Part shown: piece after piece, positions 1 through 8,799 of the stretch | How the letters are laid out: each line of letters opens with the position of its first letter | Numbering within the stretch: position 1 is the first letter of the stretch | Source: Serratia nevei | GTDB taxonomy: Bacteria > Pseudomonadota > Gammaproteobacteria > Enterobacterales > Enterobacteriaceae | DNA length: 64,000 nucleotides | NCBI RefSeq assembly: GCF_037948395.1 | Contig: NZ_CP149940.1 | Coordinates: 1,550,001-1,614,000, forward strand | Reading direction: 5' to 3' | The notes under the pieces: model-generated | What the model saw: only the letters and a program-made list of their open reading frames with translations | What the model was told of the DNA's origin: nothing | Database searches by the model: none | Position numbers and translations under genes: made by a program

Positions 1-1147
1 CGATCTGAACGGTTACCAACAAGAAGGCTTCGGCCCGATGGATCGCACCGTGACGCCGAAAGGGCGCCGCGCCAGCACCGCCCGCGGTTATCTGGATCAG
101 GCGCGTTCGCGGCCGAACCTGAAAATCGTCACCCATGCGCTGACCGACCACATCGTGTTCGACGGCAAGCGTGCGGTGGGCGTCAACTATTTGCAGGGCG
201 ACAGCAATCAGCTGACCCACGCCAAAGCGCGGCGCGAAGTGTTGCTGTGCGCCGGCGCCATCGCCTCGCCGCAGATCCTGCAGCGTTCGGGCGTCGGCCC
301 GGCGGCGCTGCTGAAAAGTCTGGATATCAACGTGGTGCACGATCTGCCGGGCGTCGGGGAAAACCTGCAGGATCACCTGGAGATGTACCTGCAGTACGCC
401 TGTAAGAAACCGGTGTCGCTGTACCCGGCGCTGCAATGGTTCAACCAGCCGAAGATCGGCGCGGAATGGCTGTTCAACGGCACCGGCATCGGCGCCAGCA
501 ACCAGTTCGAGGCCGGCGGTTTCATCCGCAGCCGCGCAGAGTTCGCCTGGCCGAATATTCAGTATCACTTCCTGCCGGTGGCGATTAACTACAACGGCAG
601 CAACGCGGTGAAAGAGCACGGCTTCCAGGCGCACGTCGGCTCGATGCGTTCGCCGAGCCGCGGCCGGGTGCAGGTGAAATCAAAAGATCCGCGCCAGCAC
701 CCGAGCATTCTGTTCAACTACATGGCGACAGAGCAGGACTGGCAGGAGTTCCGCGACGCTATTCGCATCACGCGCGAGATCATGGCGCAGCCGGCGCTGG
801 ACGAATACCGCGGCCGCGAGATAAGCCCGGGGCCGGAGGTGCAGACCGACGAGCAGCTGGACGCTTTCGTGCGCGAGCACGCCGAAACCGCCTTCCACCC
901 GTCCTGCTCGTGCAAGATGGGTGAGGATGAGATGGCGGTGGTCGATGGGCAGGGCCGGGTGCACGGCATGGAAGGATTGCGGGTGGTGGATGCGTCGATC
1001 ATGCCGCTGATCATCACCGGTAACCTGAACGCCACCACCATCATGATCGCCGAGAAGTTAGCCGATCGCATTCGCCAGCGCGCGCCGCTGCCGCGCAGCA
1101 CCGCCGACTATTACGTCGCCGGCGATGCGCCGGTGCGCAAGCAGTAA
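1..1147 (+). CDS. betA: Choline dehydrogenase BetA, C-terminal part (5' end outside window)
   Basis: This is the last 381 codons of a flavoprotein of the GMC oxidoreductase family; the reading frame is open from base 2. BetA oxidises choline to betaine aldehyde at the inner membrane, feeding glycine betaine synthesis for osmoprotection. Visible features are the family substrate-binding region, the HPSCSCKMG segment with the active-site histidine near the C-terminus, and the closing FAD-contact stretch [19 protein letters not shown]. coli BetA has about 556 residues, so roughly 175 are missing upstream. The usual partners betB, betI and betT would lie outside the window. The family is certain. 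Choline specificity is inferred from close resemblance to enterobacterial BetA. Confidence 0.9.
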   Translation, partial: DLNGYQQEGFGPMDRTVTPKGRRASTARGYLDQARSRPNLKIVTHALTDHIVFDGKRAVGVNYLQGDSNQLTHAKARREVLLCAGAIASPQILQRSGVGPAALLKSLDINVVHDLPGVGENLQDHLEMYLQYACKKPVSLYPALQWFNQPKIGAEWLFNGTGIGASNQFEAGGFIRSRAEFAWPNIQYHFLPVAINYNGSNAVKEHGFQAHVGSMRSPSRGRVQVKSKDPRQHPSILFNYMATEQDWQEFRDAIRITREIMAQPALDEYRGREISPGPEVQTDEQLDAFVREHAETAFHPSCSCKMGEDEMAVVDGQGRVHGMEGLRVVDASIMPLIITGNLNATTIMIAEKLADRIRQRAPLPRSTADYYVAGDAPVRKQ

Positions 1148-1154
1148 CCGACAC

Positions 1155-1231
1155 GCCCTCTCGCCGTTGAGGGGGAGGGCCGCCGTAGCAAGCAACCCCT
1201 CTCCATATGCTCTTCCCCAAGGCGAGGGGGC
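1155..1231. repeat. GC-rich imperfect palindrome downstream of betA
   Basis: CCCTCTCGCC at 1156-1165 pairs with GGCGAGGGGG at 1221-1230 with one mismatch. The sequence between is rich in runs of G and C that could form further hairpins. It lies between the betA stop and the convergent glutamate-synthase-like gene. It may act as a transcript-end stabiliser, a terminator for both genes or a dispersed REP-like element. No U-run follows. Confidence 0.4.
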
Positions 1232-1255
1232 AACTCCCTTTTATACCTTATCCCA

Positions 1256-2881
1256 TCATGCCGCCGGCAGCGAGATCGCCTGATCGAAACTGGTGGGCGT
1301 CGCCATACGCCACATGCGGGCATAGAACTCGCTTTTGATCTCCGGCTGCAGCAGCGCGCCCGGCTCCAGGTAGTAATAGATATCGGCGTACACCTTGATC
1401 TCGGTCGGCGTGATGCGGCGCAGCATATGGTGCGAGGTCAGCTGCTCCGGGCGGCTGACGCCGGCCGCCGCCAGCATGTCCGCCAGCGCTTTCACCGTAT
1501 TTTGATGGAAGTGGTAGACGCGTTCCGCCTTGTTCGGCACCACCAGCGCCTTTTGCCGCAGCGGATCTTGCGTCGCCACGCCGGTCGGGCAGTGGTTGGT
1601 GTGGCAGCTTTGCGACTGGATGCAGCCGACGGCGAACATAAAGCCGCGCGCCGAGTTCACCCAGTCGGCGCCGAGCACCAGCACGCTGGCGATGTCGAAG
1701 GCGCTGATGATCTTGCCGCTGGCGCCTACCTTGATCTGGTCACGCAGGCCGCAGCCTACCAGCGTGTTATGCACGAACAGCAGCCCTTCGCGCAGCGGCA
1801 TGCCCATATAGTTGGAAAGCTCGAGCGGCGCGGCGCCGGTGCCGCCTTCCTTGCCGTCTACCACGATGAAATCCGGCAGGATGCGGGTGTGCAGCATCGC
1901 CTTGACGATGGCGACAAACTCCCACGGATGGCCGATGCACAACTTGAAACCGACCGGCTTGCCACCTGACAGCTCGCGCAGCTGCTGGATGAAATGCATC
2001 ATTTCCAGCGGGGTGGTGAAGGCGCTGTGCGACGCCGGCGAGATGCAATCGACCCCTTCCGGCACGCCGCGGGTGGCGGCGATTTCCGCATCCACCTTCT
2101 TCGCCGGCAGAATGCCGCCGTGGCCGGGTTTGGCGCCCTGGCTGAGCTTGATTTCAATCATTTTCACCTGCGGGCTTTGCGCCTGTTCGGCAAAGCGCTG
2201 CGGATCGAAATGGCCGTCGGCGGTGCGGCAGCCGAAATAGCCGCTGCCCAGCTCCCACACCAGATCGCCGTTGTTTTCCCGGTGATAGCGGCTGATGCTG
2301 CCCTCGCCGGTGTCGTGGTAGAAATTGCCCTTGGCCGCGCCGAGGTTGAGCGCGCGGATGGCATTGGCGGAGAGCGCGCCGAAGCTCATGGCCGAAATGT
2401 TGAAGATCGACGCGGAGTAGGGCTGGCGGCAGTCGGCGCCGCCGATGGTGATGCGGAAACTGGTCGGGTCGGCGGCTTCCACCGGCCGCATGGAGTGGCC
2501 GATGCACTCATAGCCGGTTTGATAGACGTCCAGCAGGGTGCCAAACGGCTTGTCGCCCATCTCGTTTTTCGCCCGGCGATACACCAGCGTGCGCTGGGTG
2601 CGCGAAAACGGGATCTCTTCATTATCCTGCTCGAGGAAATACTGGCGCAGTTCCGGACGGATGAATTCGAAGAAGAAGCGCAGGCGGCCGATGATCGGGT
2701 AGTTGCGGCAGATGGCGTGGCGCTGTTGCGTGAGATCGTAGATACCCAGCACCATCAAGCCACCGCAGGCCAGGGCCGGCAGCCAGAACCACGGATGGTT
2801 GCGCATCATGATTAAGAAAACCAGGGTGAGCAAGATGCTCAGCACAAAGCAGGTGTAGCGGCTGAATAAGGACGACTTCAT
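1256..2881 (-). CDS. Membrane-anchored FMN-binding glutamate synthase-like protein
   Basis: The 541-residue protein starts with two hydrophobic helices (about residues 10-50) and continues as the FMN-binding synthase barrel of the GltB family. It matches stand-alone glutamate-synthase-like proteins and lacks the glutaminase and GltD parts. The three cysteines of the [3Fe-4S] motif are kept at C420, C426 and C431 (C-x5-C-x4-C, followed by PTGVATQ). Glycine-rich barrel segments for FMN are visible, such as GGTGAAP. The start is supported by GGAG five bases before the ATG. It stands alone, with a perfect palindrome 41 bases upstream. The true substrate is unknown; ferredoxin-dependent glutamate synthesis or another ammonia-transfer reaction is possible. 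Family sure, reaction not. Confidence 0.85.
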   Translation of the reverse strand: MKSSLFSRYTCFVLSILLTLVFLIMMRNHPWFWLPALACGGLMVLGIYDLTQQRHAICRNYPIIGRLRFFFEFIRPELRQYFLEQDNEEIPFSRTQRTLVYRRAKNEMGDKPFGTLLDVYQTGYECIGHSMRPVEAADPTSFRITIGGADCRQPYSASIFNISAMSFGALSANAIRALNLGAAKGNFYHDTGEGSISRYHRENNGDLVWELGSGYFGCRTADGHFDPQRFAEQAQSPQVKMIEIKLSQGAKPGHGGILPAKKVDAEIAATRGVPEGVDCISPASHSAFTTPLEMMHFIQQLRELSGGKPVGFKLCIGHPWEFVAIVKAMLHTRILPDFIVVDGKEGGTGAAPLELSNYMGMPLREGLLFVHNTLVGCGLRDQIKVGASGKIISAFDIASVLVLGADWVNSARGFMFAVGCIQSQSCHTNHCPTGVATQDPLRQKALVVPNKAERVYHFHQNTVKALADMLAAAGVSRPEQLTSHHMLRRITPTEIKVYADIYYYLEPGALLQPEIKSEFYARMWRMATPTSFDQAISLPAA

Positions 2882-2921
2882 AACATCTCCTGATGTTTAT
2901 TTTAATCCACACGACATGACT

Positions 2922-2936
2922 CACGGATAATCCGTG
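2922..2936. promoter_or_regulatory. Perfect palindrome upstream of glutamate synthase-like gene
   Basis: CACGGAT-A-ATCCGTG is a perfect 7-1-7 palindrome. It lies just upstream of a TAAAAT sequence on the minus strand that could be the -10 box of the gene starting at 2881. This position suits an operator. The binding protein is not known. Confidence 0.35.
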
Positions 2937-3066
2937 TGCAAATCGTAGCCAACAGGAAAGGATGTTGTGTGTCTGTTGCTGCTTTGTCGCCGGTTGTTAC
3001 ATTAATTTAACTTGGCGGGGGAGGGCCGGTTGCCGCGCGGCGTACCGCGCAACAAGCCAGGGCCGG

Positions 3067-3657
3067 TTATTTGCCGGCGACGAAGATGGTGCTCATGCTG
3101 CGCAGCCGCAGCTTTTTCATCGCGCTGTATTTCTGCGAGAAGATGGTTTTTGGGTGCGTACCGCGCTTTTCCGCAATGTGCAGCAGGCTGTCGCCGCGCA
3201 GCAGATTGAAGATCACGTCGCTTTCCGCCGGGCTGAGCTCGCGGGTTTTCTGCACTCTGATGCCGCCCGGTTCTTTGCTTTCCAGCAGCCGCTGGATTTT
3301 TTCCTGCAGCGAATAAAGCGGAATGCGGGTGGAGACCAACTCGACGGAAATCCCCAGGATCGACAACAGTTTCACCACTCGCTCGTCGTCATAGAACACC
3401 AACAGGCGCGTTTTGCTGTTGTACTGCTGGTGCAGGGACACCAGGCTTTCGATCACGTTGACGCTCTGTTCGAGGTTTTGCGAGGTGAAAATCAGCGCGA
3501 TATCGTGCTTGGTGATCTTCTCTGCTTTGGCGCCGCCGTGCATGAAATCGGAAAACAGGCGGATATCGTACGCGCCGTAGTGTTTCTTCAGCAGCACCGA
3601 CAGGCCAACATAGCTGTACTTACACTCACTAATCACAAGAACGTTGTTTTTAGACAT
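3067..3657 (-). CDS. LuxR-type helix-turn-helix regulator, fimbria-linked
   Basis: This 196-residue protein has an N-terminal domain of response-regulator size (about residues 1-125) in which no clear phospho-acceptor aspartate pattern is seen. A C-terminal LuxR-type helix-turn-helix follows (about residues 137-192, from RELSPAESDVIF to MKKLRLRS). It lies 21 bases downstream of an EAL-domain gene on the same strand, so the two are probably cotranscribed. Both diverge from the fimbrial operon at 4910. The arrangement recalls MrkI (LuxR-type) and MrkJ (EAL) beside Klebsiella type 3 fimbriae. I infer that it controls the fimbrial genes. No strong ribosome binding site precedes its start, so translation may depend on the upstream gene. 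Confidence 0.75.
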   Translation of the reverse strand: MSKNNVLVISECKYSYVGLSVLLKKHYGAYDIRLFSDFMHGGAKAEKITKHDIALIFTSQNLEQSVNVIESLVSLHQQYNSKTRLLVFYDDERVVKLLSILGISVELVSTRIPLYSLQEKIQRLLESKEPGGIRVQKTRELSPAESDVIFNLLRGDSLLHIAEKRGTHPKTIFSQKYSAMKKLRLRSMSTIFVAGK

Positions 3658-3678
3658 AGGGCAAACACCAATACCGAG

Positions 3679-4395
3679 TTAAAAGTATTCAGCTGTAAGA
3701 AGCGAGTTCAAATCCTTGATGCTGGATTCCTTCCACAGCTTTCCCTGCAGTGCGTAATATGGCATTTCATCCAGCCATTTCTTGTGTTCGGGAGTTTCAA
3801 CTCCTTCGATAATTACCTTGTAATGATTAAGGTAAAAGAAGCGCAGTAACGCGCGCATCAAGCCCTCGCCGCCGGACTTTTTCATGAAGTCCCAAAGCAG
3901 AAAACGGTCGAGCTTAACGAAGCGGAAATGGCTGTTGTACAACGCGGAAAAACCCGCATAGCCAGAACCAAAATCATCAAGCCAAAATGAATAACTATTC
4001 AATGACGGATCGCCGTGCACGCGATCTTTCACCAGCCGGGTTGAATTCTCGCTGATCTCGAAATGAATACAGCGCATAGCGTTAATTCTTTCGGCAAAGT
4101 GAGTATTCGCCAGCGATTGCAGGGAATAATCGTCAACATTCAAAGTGGCTATCACTTGGTTTTCATGAAACCAGTGTTTGTATTTATCGATCAGATTGAT
4201 CTGATCCATCAAAATCTCAATCCGAGTGGCACTGTCGGCGTGGCGAAAGAACTGTTCAGGAGAAAAATGGGCATATTCGCTATTAAACGTAAAGCGAGAC
4301 AGACATTCAACGGCCAGCAATTGTCCCGATTTCGCGAACATTGGCTGAAAAACATAATTAATGCCGTTATTTTTCTCTCTGAAAGAACCGCTCAT
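3679..4395 (-). CDS. EAL-domain protein, probable c-di-GMP phosphodiesterase
   Basis: The 238 residues form a single EAL domain with no sensor or membrane part. The signature EAL reads ECL, but the residues needed for metal binding and catalysis in active members are all present: E30, N86, E113, E116, D140-D141, K161, E197 and Q217. It could therefore still hydrolyse cyclic di-GMP, although several flanking motifs are diverged (FQPMF, LNVDD). Length and context match Klebsiella MrkJ, which turns down fimbriae by degrading c-di-GMP. AAGGA lies about eight bases before the ATG. It heads a two-gene unit with the LuxR-type gene downstream and is divergent from fimA. Activity is inferred from residue conservation only. 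Confidence 0.8.
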   Translation of the reverse strand: MSGSFREKNNGINYVFQPMFAKSGQLLAVECLSRFTFNSEYAHFSPEQFFRHADSATRIEILMDQINLIDKYKHWFHENQVIATLNVDDYSLQSLANTHFAERINAMRCIHFEISENSTRLVKDRVHGDPSLNSYSFWLDDFGSGYAGFSALYNSHFRFVKLDRFLLWDFMKKSGGEGLMRALLRFFYLNHYKVIIEGVETPEHKKWLDEMPYYALQGKLWKESSIKDLNSLLTAEYF

Positions 4396-4724
4396 TTCCC
4401 AATCCTTGGATTGATATTTAACTTGTTGATTTTAAATGATTAAAAAGAAAGTTACTCCGGGTTTATTGGTAAATTTCTTATTTAAAACGTCAGGATGGCC
4501 GAAGCGTGTCGACAGACCATTTAACGCGTAATTCGTGCCAAAGTCCAAACGTCGCAATCTGTTACTAAATGTAAATATTCGGGATAATATTCTGATTTTC
4601 AGGCCTTAATGCAAAATCTTGAACTCTGCAGCTTTCCCAAACACAGATTATTCCTATTCATATGAATCGTCAACATCGATCGATAGGTATCCGCCGATAG
4701 TTTATTCCTATCAAGAGGGGCCTT

Positions 4725-4865
4725 ATGAATGTTTTAAACGATTTAACATTAAGAATATGCTTAGTCTATATTTCGTCCGGCAATGAGTTCATCGAGGCAA
4801 CGCTCCTTTTCAGCAAGGGAGTGCTATCGCTGAGTGTATGCTCAGTGGCGGCAATATATATATAA
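4725..4865 (+). CDS. Possible 46-residue leader ORF upstream of fimA
   Basis: An ATG at 4725 is preceded by AAGAGGGG four bases away, a strong ribosome binding site, and opens a 46-codon frame ending in TAA at 4863-4865. The peptide begins MNVLNDLTLRIC and ends in a hydrophobic stretch (SLSVCSVAAIYI). Its stop codon lies in the loop of the inverted repeat at 4842-4877. I do not recognise it. It could be a leader peptide that couples translation to fimA folding, or chance. Only the ribosome binding site and position support it. Confidence 0.25.
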   Translation: MNVLNDLTLRICLVYISSGNEFIEATLLFSKGVLSLSVCSVAAIYI

Positions 4866-4877
4866 GCCCGCCACTGA
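4842..4877 (+). repeat. 10-bp perfect inverted repeat in the fimA leader
   Basis: TCAGTGGCGG (4842-4851) is repeated in inverse as CCGCCACTGA (4868-4877), with a 16-base AT-rich loop (CAATATATATATAAGC). It ends 32 bases before the fimA start. It could be an RNA hairpin in the leader or, since the loop holds TATATA, an operator straddling a -10 box. Confidence 0.6.
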
Positions 4878-4909
4878 ATCGATTATTTTATTGTTCTATG
4901 GAGCTGGAA

Positions 4910-5449
4910 ATGAAAAAAGTATTATTGCCTTTGGCTGCCCTGGTATTGTCTGCAACTGCTTCCAACGCAATGGCAGCAAGCGGCACTGTTAAATTCACCG
5001 GTGAAATCAAACAGTCTACCTGCCAGGTAACTAGCGATACTCAGAATAAAGAAGTTTACCTGGGTACTTACCCAACTTCTGCTTTCCAAAACGTGGGTGA
5101 CAAATCTGCATCTAAAGCTTTCCAGATCTCTCTGGAAAAATGTGATGCCGGCGATTACAGCCTGCGCTTCGACGGTAACACCGTTGCCGGCAACCCAGAC
5201 CTGCTGTCCGTAAGCAACGTGGGTGGCACTGGCACTGCAGCTACCGGCGTGGGTATCGAAATCACTGACAACAACGGCAAGCCATTCGCTATCGGCGACG
5301 GTTCCAACATCAAAGACGACGTAGCGAAAGTCACCATCGCTGCTGACGGTAAAGCGACCTTCAACCTGCAGGCTCGTTACCGTTCATTCGCTGCAGTGAC
5401 CGCGGGTCTGGCTAACGCCACCAGCCCGTTCACCATCGAATACAAATAA
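4910..5449 (+). CDS. fimA: Major fimbrial subunit (type 1-like pilin)
   Basis: The 179-residue product has a cleavable signal peptide (MKKVLLPLAALVLSATASNAMA). The mature chaperone-usher pilin follows, with the usual two cysteines (STCQV and LEKCDA) that form the Ig-fold disulfide. It ends in an aromatic penultimate residue (FTIEYK), as pilins that offer a C-terminal strand to their chaperone do. I chose the ATG at 4910 because GGAG lies six bases upstream and the signal peptide begins there; an in-frame ATG at 4898 would add four residues. It is exported by Sec, held by the periplasmic chaperone and polymerised through the usher encoded next. First gene of a four-gene operon. Confidence 0.9.
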   Translation: MKKVLLPLAALVLSATASNAMAASGTVKFTGEIKQSTCQVTSDTQNKEVYLGTYPTSAFQNVGDKSASKAFQISLEKCDAGDYSLRFDGNTVAGNPDLLSVSNVGGTGTAATGVGIEITDNNGKPFAIGDGSNIKDDVAKVTIAADGKATFNLQARYRSFAAVTAGLANATSPFTIEYK

Positions 5450-5497
5450 TCGTCTTTCAGGACACACACGGCCAAGGATGGCCCGTAGAGGAAACCG

Positions 5498-6184
5498 ATG
5501 AAAAAGTTCTTTGCTGCTCTGCTGATGCTGGGCGCCTTTAACAGCTACGCCGGTATCCAGGTAGATGCCACTCGCGTGATTTATAAAGGCGATGACAAAT
5601 CCGCCTCGCTGCCAATCCATAACGATGCTTCAGAAGCTTATATGGTGCAGACCTGGCTGGACACCGGTGACAGAAACCAAGTGCCGAAAAATCTGCCTGT
5701 CGTTGTCGTTCCACCGATTCTGAAATTGGACGCCGCTAAAACTGCAGTTCTGCGCTTTATCTATTCCGGTACGGGTTTACCTCAGGATAAAGAAACTCTG
5801 CTGTGGATTAACGTGCAGGAAATTCCACCGGCACCGAAGCAGGAAAACGTGCTTCAGGTTGCGGTGCGTACCCGAATCAAACTTTTTTACCGGCCGGTGG
5901 CGTTGAAAACGACGCTGGACGAGCAAGTACAAAACTTGCGTTGGCAGCGTGAAGGTTCACGTCTGCAAGTGATTAACGATGGCCCGCTGCATATCACCTT
6001 TGGGGCGCTGCATTTGAAAAACAGCGCGGGCAAGACCGTGGATGTGGACGCCAATATGGTGAACCCGAAAGATCGCTTATCGATCAACATCCCGGCGGGC
6101 GTCAGCGTCGGCAACAAGATTGCTTTCAGTTATATCAACGATTTTGGCGGTAGAACGGAAGTCAAGGACGTTCCAGTACAATAA
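5498..6184 (+). CDS. Periplasmic fimbrial chaperone (PapD/FimC family)
   Basis: This 228-residue protein has a short signal peptide (cleaved after about NSYA, residue 18) and the two Ig-like domains of PapD-type chaperones. The arginine near the start of the mature protein (ATRVIYKG) and the RIKLFYRP strand supply the conserved Arg and Lys that bind the pilin C-terminus. The VVVPPILKLDA and LLWINVQEIPP segments are family hallmarks. It lies 48 bases after fimA, with a small GGCC/GGCC hairpin in the gap that could lower expression relative to the pilin. E. coli calls this gene fimC, while Serratia papers number the operon fimABCD in order, so I leave the symbol open. Confidence 0.92.
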   Translation: MKKFFAALLMLGAFNSYAGIQVDATRVIYKGDDKSASLPIHNDASEAYMVQTWLDTGDRNQVPKNLPVVVVPPILKLDAAKTAVLRFIYSGTGLPQDKETLLWINVQEIPPAPKQENVLQVAVRTRIKLFYRPVALKTTLDEQVQNLRWQREGSRLQVINDGPLHITFGALHLKNSAGKTVDVDANMVNPKDRLSINIPAGVSVGNKIAFSYINDFGGRTEVKDVPVQ

Positions 6185-6196
6185 GAGAGACAGGGA

Positions 6197-8791
6197 ATGG
6201 CAAATCAACGAAAAGTAGCAGGCGGAACGACGCGGCTGACACAGCTGATCCGAATTGCAATCATTGCCGCCAGTGCGCCGATGTTATGGAGTGAAGCGGC
6301 GCTGGCAGAGTTTAACATGTCGTTTATTCACGGCGATGAAAACCTGAGCAACGCGGAAGCGGTCGCCCAGGGCGATGCTTTGCAACCGGGCGTTTACCCA
6401 TTCGACATCTACGTCAACCTGACTCAGGTCGATCATAAGGATGTTACTTTTCGTCAGGCTAAAGGCCAGGCCGCGTCTCAACCCTGCTTGAAAGTTGAAG
6501 ACCTGCGCAACTACGGCATCAAACTGCCGGAAACGCTGCAGGCCGGCAGCTGCGTTGATCTGCCTGCGTTGATTAAAGACGCCACCGTCAGCTATGACGC
6601 GGCGGTGCAGCAGATCAACATTTCCGTGCCTCAGACCATGATGGATCTGAGCGCTATCGGCGCGATCCCGCCAAGCATGTACGATGAAGGCATCAACGCG
6701 CTGTTCGCCAACTATAACTTCAACTACAACAAGAACAGCTATCGCCGAGATGACGCCGACGACAGCGAGTACATGTTCCTCGCGTTGAACAGCGGCCTTA
6801 ACCTGGGCAGATGGCGCCTGCGCAACAACTCCACCTGGGACAAACAGAGCGGCAGCAGCAGCAACTGGACTAACGTCTCTTCCTGGGCCGAGACCGACAT
6901 CGTGCCATGGCGCAGCCGTTTGGTGATGGGGCAGGCGAGCACCAACAACAGCGTGTTCAACAGCTTCCAGTTCCGCGGGGTGCAACTCTCCAGCGTTGAC
7001 GACATGCTGCCGGACAGCCTGCGCGGTTATGCGCCGGTGGTGCGCGGCGTGGCGGCAACCAACGCCCGCGTCGAAATTCGCCAGAACGGTTACGTCATCT
7101 ACAGCACCAACGTCGCGCCGGGTCCTTTCGAGATCCACGACGTCTATCCGCATACCAACAACGGTGACCTGCAGGTCACCGTGAACGAGGCCGACGGTTC
7201 GCATAAAACGTTCAGCGTCGCCTACTCTTCCGTGGCCAACATGCTGCGAGAAGGCATTTGGAACTTCCAGCTGACTGCCGGTAAATACCACACCGGCGAT
7301 GGCGGTTATCAGCCGAAGCTGATCCAGGGCACCGCGGCATACGGCATGAACTATGGCCTGACGCCGTTCGGCGGCGCCATCATCGCCGAACACTACCGTT
7401 CCGCCGCCGTGGGTATCGGTAAGAGCCTGGGATCGTGGGGTGCCATCTCCGTGGACGGTTCGATCTCCGATACCGAGCTGGCGAACGGCGATCGCAAACA
7501 GGGGCAGAGCTTCCGTTTCCTGTACTCCAAGTCGCTTAACCAGATGGGTACCAACTTCCAGTTGGCGGGCTATCGCTATGCGACTTCCGGTTATTATGAT
7601 CTCAGTGATGCGGTCCAGGAGCGCAACCGCTGGCGCAACGGCTTTTATGCCAACGATTATTGGGATCCGAACGATCTGCAACCGGGCCAGCCTTCCTGGA
7701 GCAACAACCAGAAACGTACCCGATACACTGCGCGCTACGGCAACAAACGCGAACGCGTCGAGCTGTCGCTCAGCCAGCAGCTGTGGGCGGGCGCCAGCCT
7801 GTACGCCAACGTGAGCCACCAGAACTACTGGGGCGTGTCCGGCAACGATCGCACGATTCAGCTGGGCTACAACGATGGCTTCAAGCGCATTTCCTACGGC
7901 GTTTATCTGCAGGATACGCGCGGCCAGTACGGTTATTCCGATCGCAGCGTGAACTTCACGATGTCGATCCCGCTGGATTGGGGACAGAACAACAACTCAA
8001 CCACTGCCAACTTCAGTGCGGCGCACAGCAAGCAGAGCGGCGACAGCTACTCGACCGGTATCAGCGGCACCATGCTGGACGACCGTCGCATGAACTACTC
8101 GGTCTCCACCGGGCATACGCAGTCCTCCGGTCAGAGCAGCAACCTGAACCTGGGCTACAGCAGCAGCATCGGTAACATCGACGGTAGCTATGCCTATAGC
8201 TCGAAATACCGTCAGGAAGGGCTGGGCCTCTCCGGTGGCCTGCTGGTGCACTCCGGCGGCGCGACCCTGACGCAGCCGTTGCAGAACACCATCTTGCTGG
8301 TGGAAGCGAAAGATGCCAAAGGCGTGCGTCTGGAAAACCAGCCGGGCGTGACCATCGACCGCTTCGGTTATGCAGTGGTGCCGTCGGCTACCGCTTACCG
8401 CTACAACTATGTTGCGCTGCGTACCGAAGACTTCGGCCCGGGCCTGGATGTGCCGGTGGCCAGTAAACAAGTGGTCCCGACCGAGAAATCGGTGGTGAAG
8501 GTGAGCTTCGATACCTTCAAGGGCGTCAGCCTGCTGATTCACGCTCGTCTGGGTGATAACGGCTATCCGGCCATCGGTGCCGGCGTGTTCAACGAGTCCG
8601 GCCGCAACAGCGGTACCGTGGGCCTGAACGGCGCGACCTATGTCTCCGGGGTGAAAGCGGGTGAAAAACTGACGATCAAATGGGGCCCGAAAGCCGACCA
8701 GCAATGCGTACTGCCGATCCCGGCGAACGTGGGCGACAAACAAGTGGCCATGGGATATCAGGAACTGACCCTGCAATGCCAAAAACTGTAA
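6197..8791 (+). CDS. Outer membrane fimbrial usher
   Basis: The 864-residue product has a long basic N-terminus and a signal peptide ending near residue 38 (ALAEFN). The N-terminal chaperone-binding domain begins FNMSFIHGDENLS. The 24-strand beta barrel and plug follow, then C-terminal domains ending in QCVLPIPANVGDKQ...LTLQCQKL with paired cysteines. Ushers recognise chaperone-pilin complexes and thread the fimbria through the outer membrane. Length fits the family (about 830-880). It starts 12 bases after the chaperone gene, and the adhesin gene follows after eight bases, so translation is probably coupled. No frameshift is seen. Confidence 0.95.
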   Translation: MANQRKVAGGTTRLTQLIRIAIIAASAPMLWSEAALAEFNMSFIHGDENLSNAEAVAQGDALQPGVYPFDIYVNLTQVDHKDVTFRQAKGQAASQPCLKVEDLRNYGIKLPETLQAGSCVDLPALIKDATVSYDAAVQQINISVPQTMMDLSAIGAIPPSMYDEGINALFANYNFNYNKNSYRRDDADDSEYMFLALNSGLNLGRWRLRNNSTWDKQSGSSSNWTNVSSWAETDIVPWRSRLVMGQASTNNSVFNSFQFRGVQLSSVDDMLPDSLRGYAPVVRGVAATNARVEIRQNGYVIYSTNVAPGPFEIHDVYPHTNNGDLQVTVNEADGSHKTFSVAYSSVANMLREGIWNFQLTAGKYHTGDGGYQPKLIQGTAAYGMNYGLTPFGGAIIAEHYRSAAVGIGKSLGSWGAISVDGSISDTELANGDRKQGQSFRFLYSKSLNQMGTNFQLAGYRYATSGYYDLSDAVQERNRWRNGFYANDYWDPNDLQPGQPSWSNNQKRTRYTARYGNKRERVELSLSQQLWAGASLYANVSHQNYWGVSGNDRTIQLGYNDGFKRISYGVYLQDTRGQYGYSDRSVNFTMSIPLDWGQNNNSTTANFSAAHSKQSGDSYSTGISGTMLDDRRMNYSVSTGHTQSSGQSSNLNLGYSSSIGNIDGSYAYSSKYRQEGLGLSGGLLVHSGGATLTQPLQNTILLVEAKDAKGVRLENQPGVTIDRFGYAVVPSATAYRYNYVALRTEDFGPGLDVPVASKQVVPTEKSVVKVSFDTFKGVSLLIHARLGDNGYPAIGAGVFNESGRNSGTVGLNGATYVSGVKAGEKLTIKWGPKADQQCVLPIPANVGDKQVAMGYQELTLQCQKL

Positions 8792-8799
8792 GGTACACC

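Larger units (their letters stand above)
4396..4909. promoter_or_regulatory. Control region between EAL gene and fimA
   Basis: This 514-base AT-rich region must carry the promoters of both divergent units. The sequence TTATTCCTAT occurs twice (4648-4657 and 4702-4711), with ATAGG at 4683-4687 in opposite orientation, so GATAGG (4682-4687) and CCTATC (4707-4712) form an inverted pair. ATCGATCGAT lies at 4676-4685. These repeats look like binding sites for a fimbrial regulator. I could not pick a convincing -35/-10 pair for fimA. I looked for long-range inverted repeats of a fimS-type invertible switch and saw none. Confidence 0.45.

Noticed and set aside
3030..3052. GCGCGG/CCGCGC hairpin after the LuxR-type gene
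   Set aside because: Stem is short and has no U-run, so I did not list it as a terminator.
4396..4909. Invertible fimS-type promoter switch
   Set aside because: No long-range inverted repeats flanking a promoter and no site-specific recombinase gene nearby.
6284..7819. Long open frame of 511 codons antisense to the usher gene
   Set aside because: It overlaps a complete, well-recognised usher; its product is low in recognisable motifs and such antisense frames are common in GC-rich DNA.
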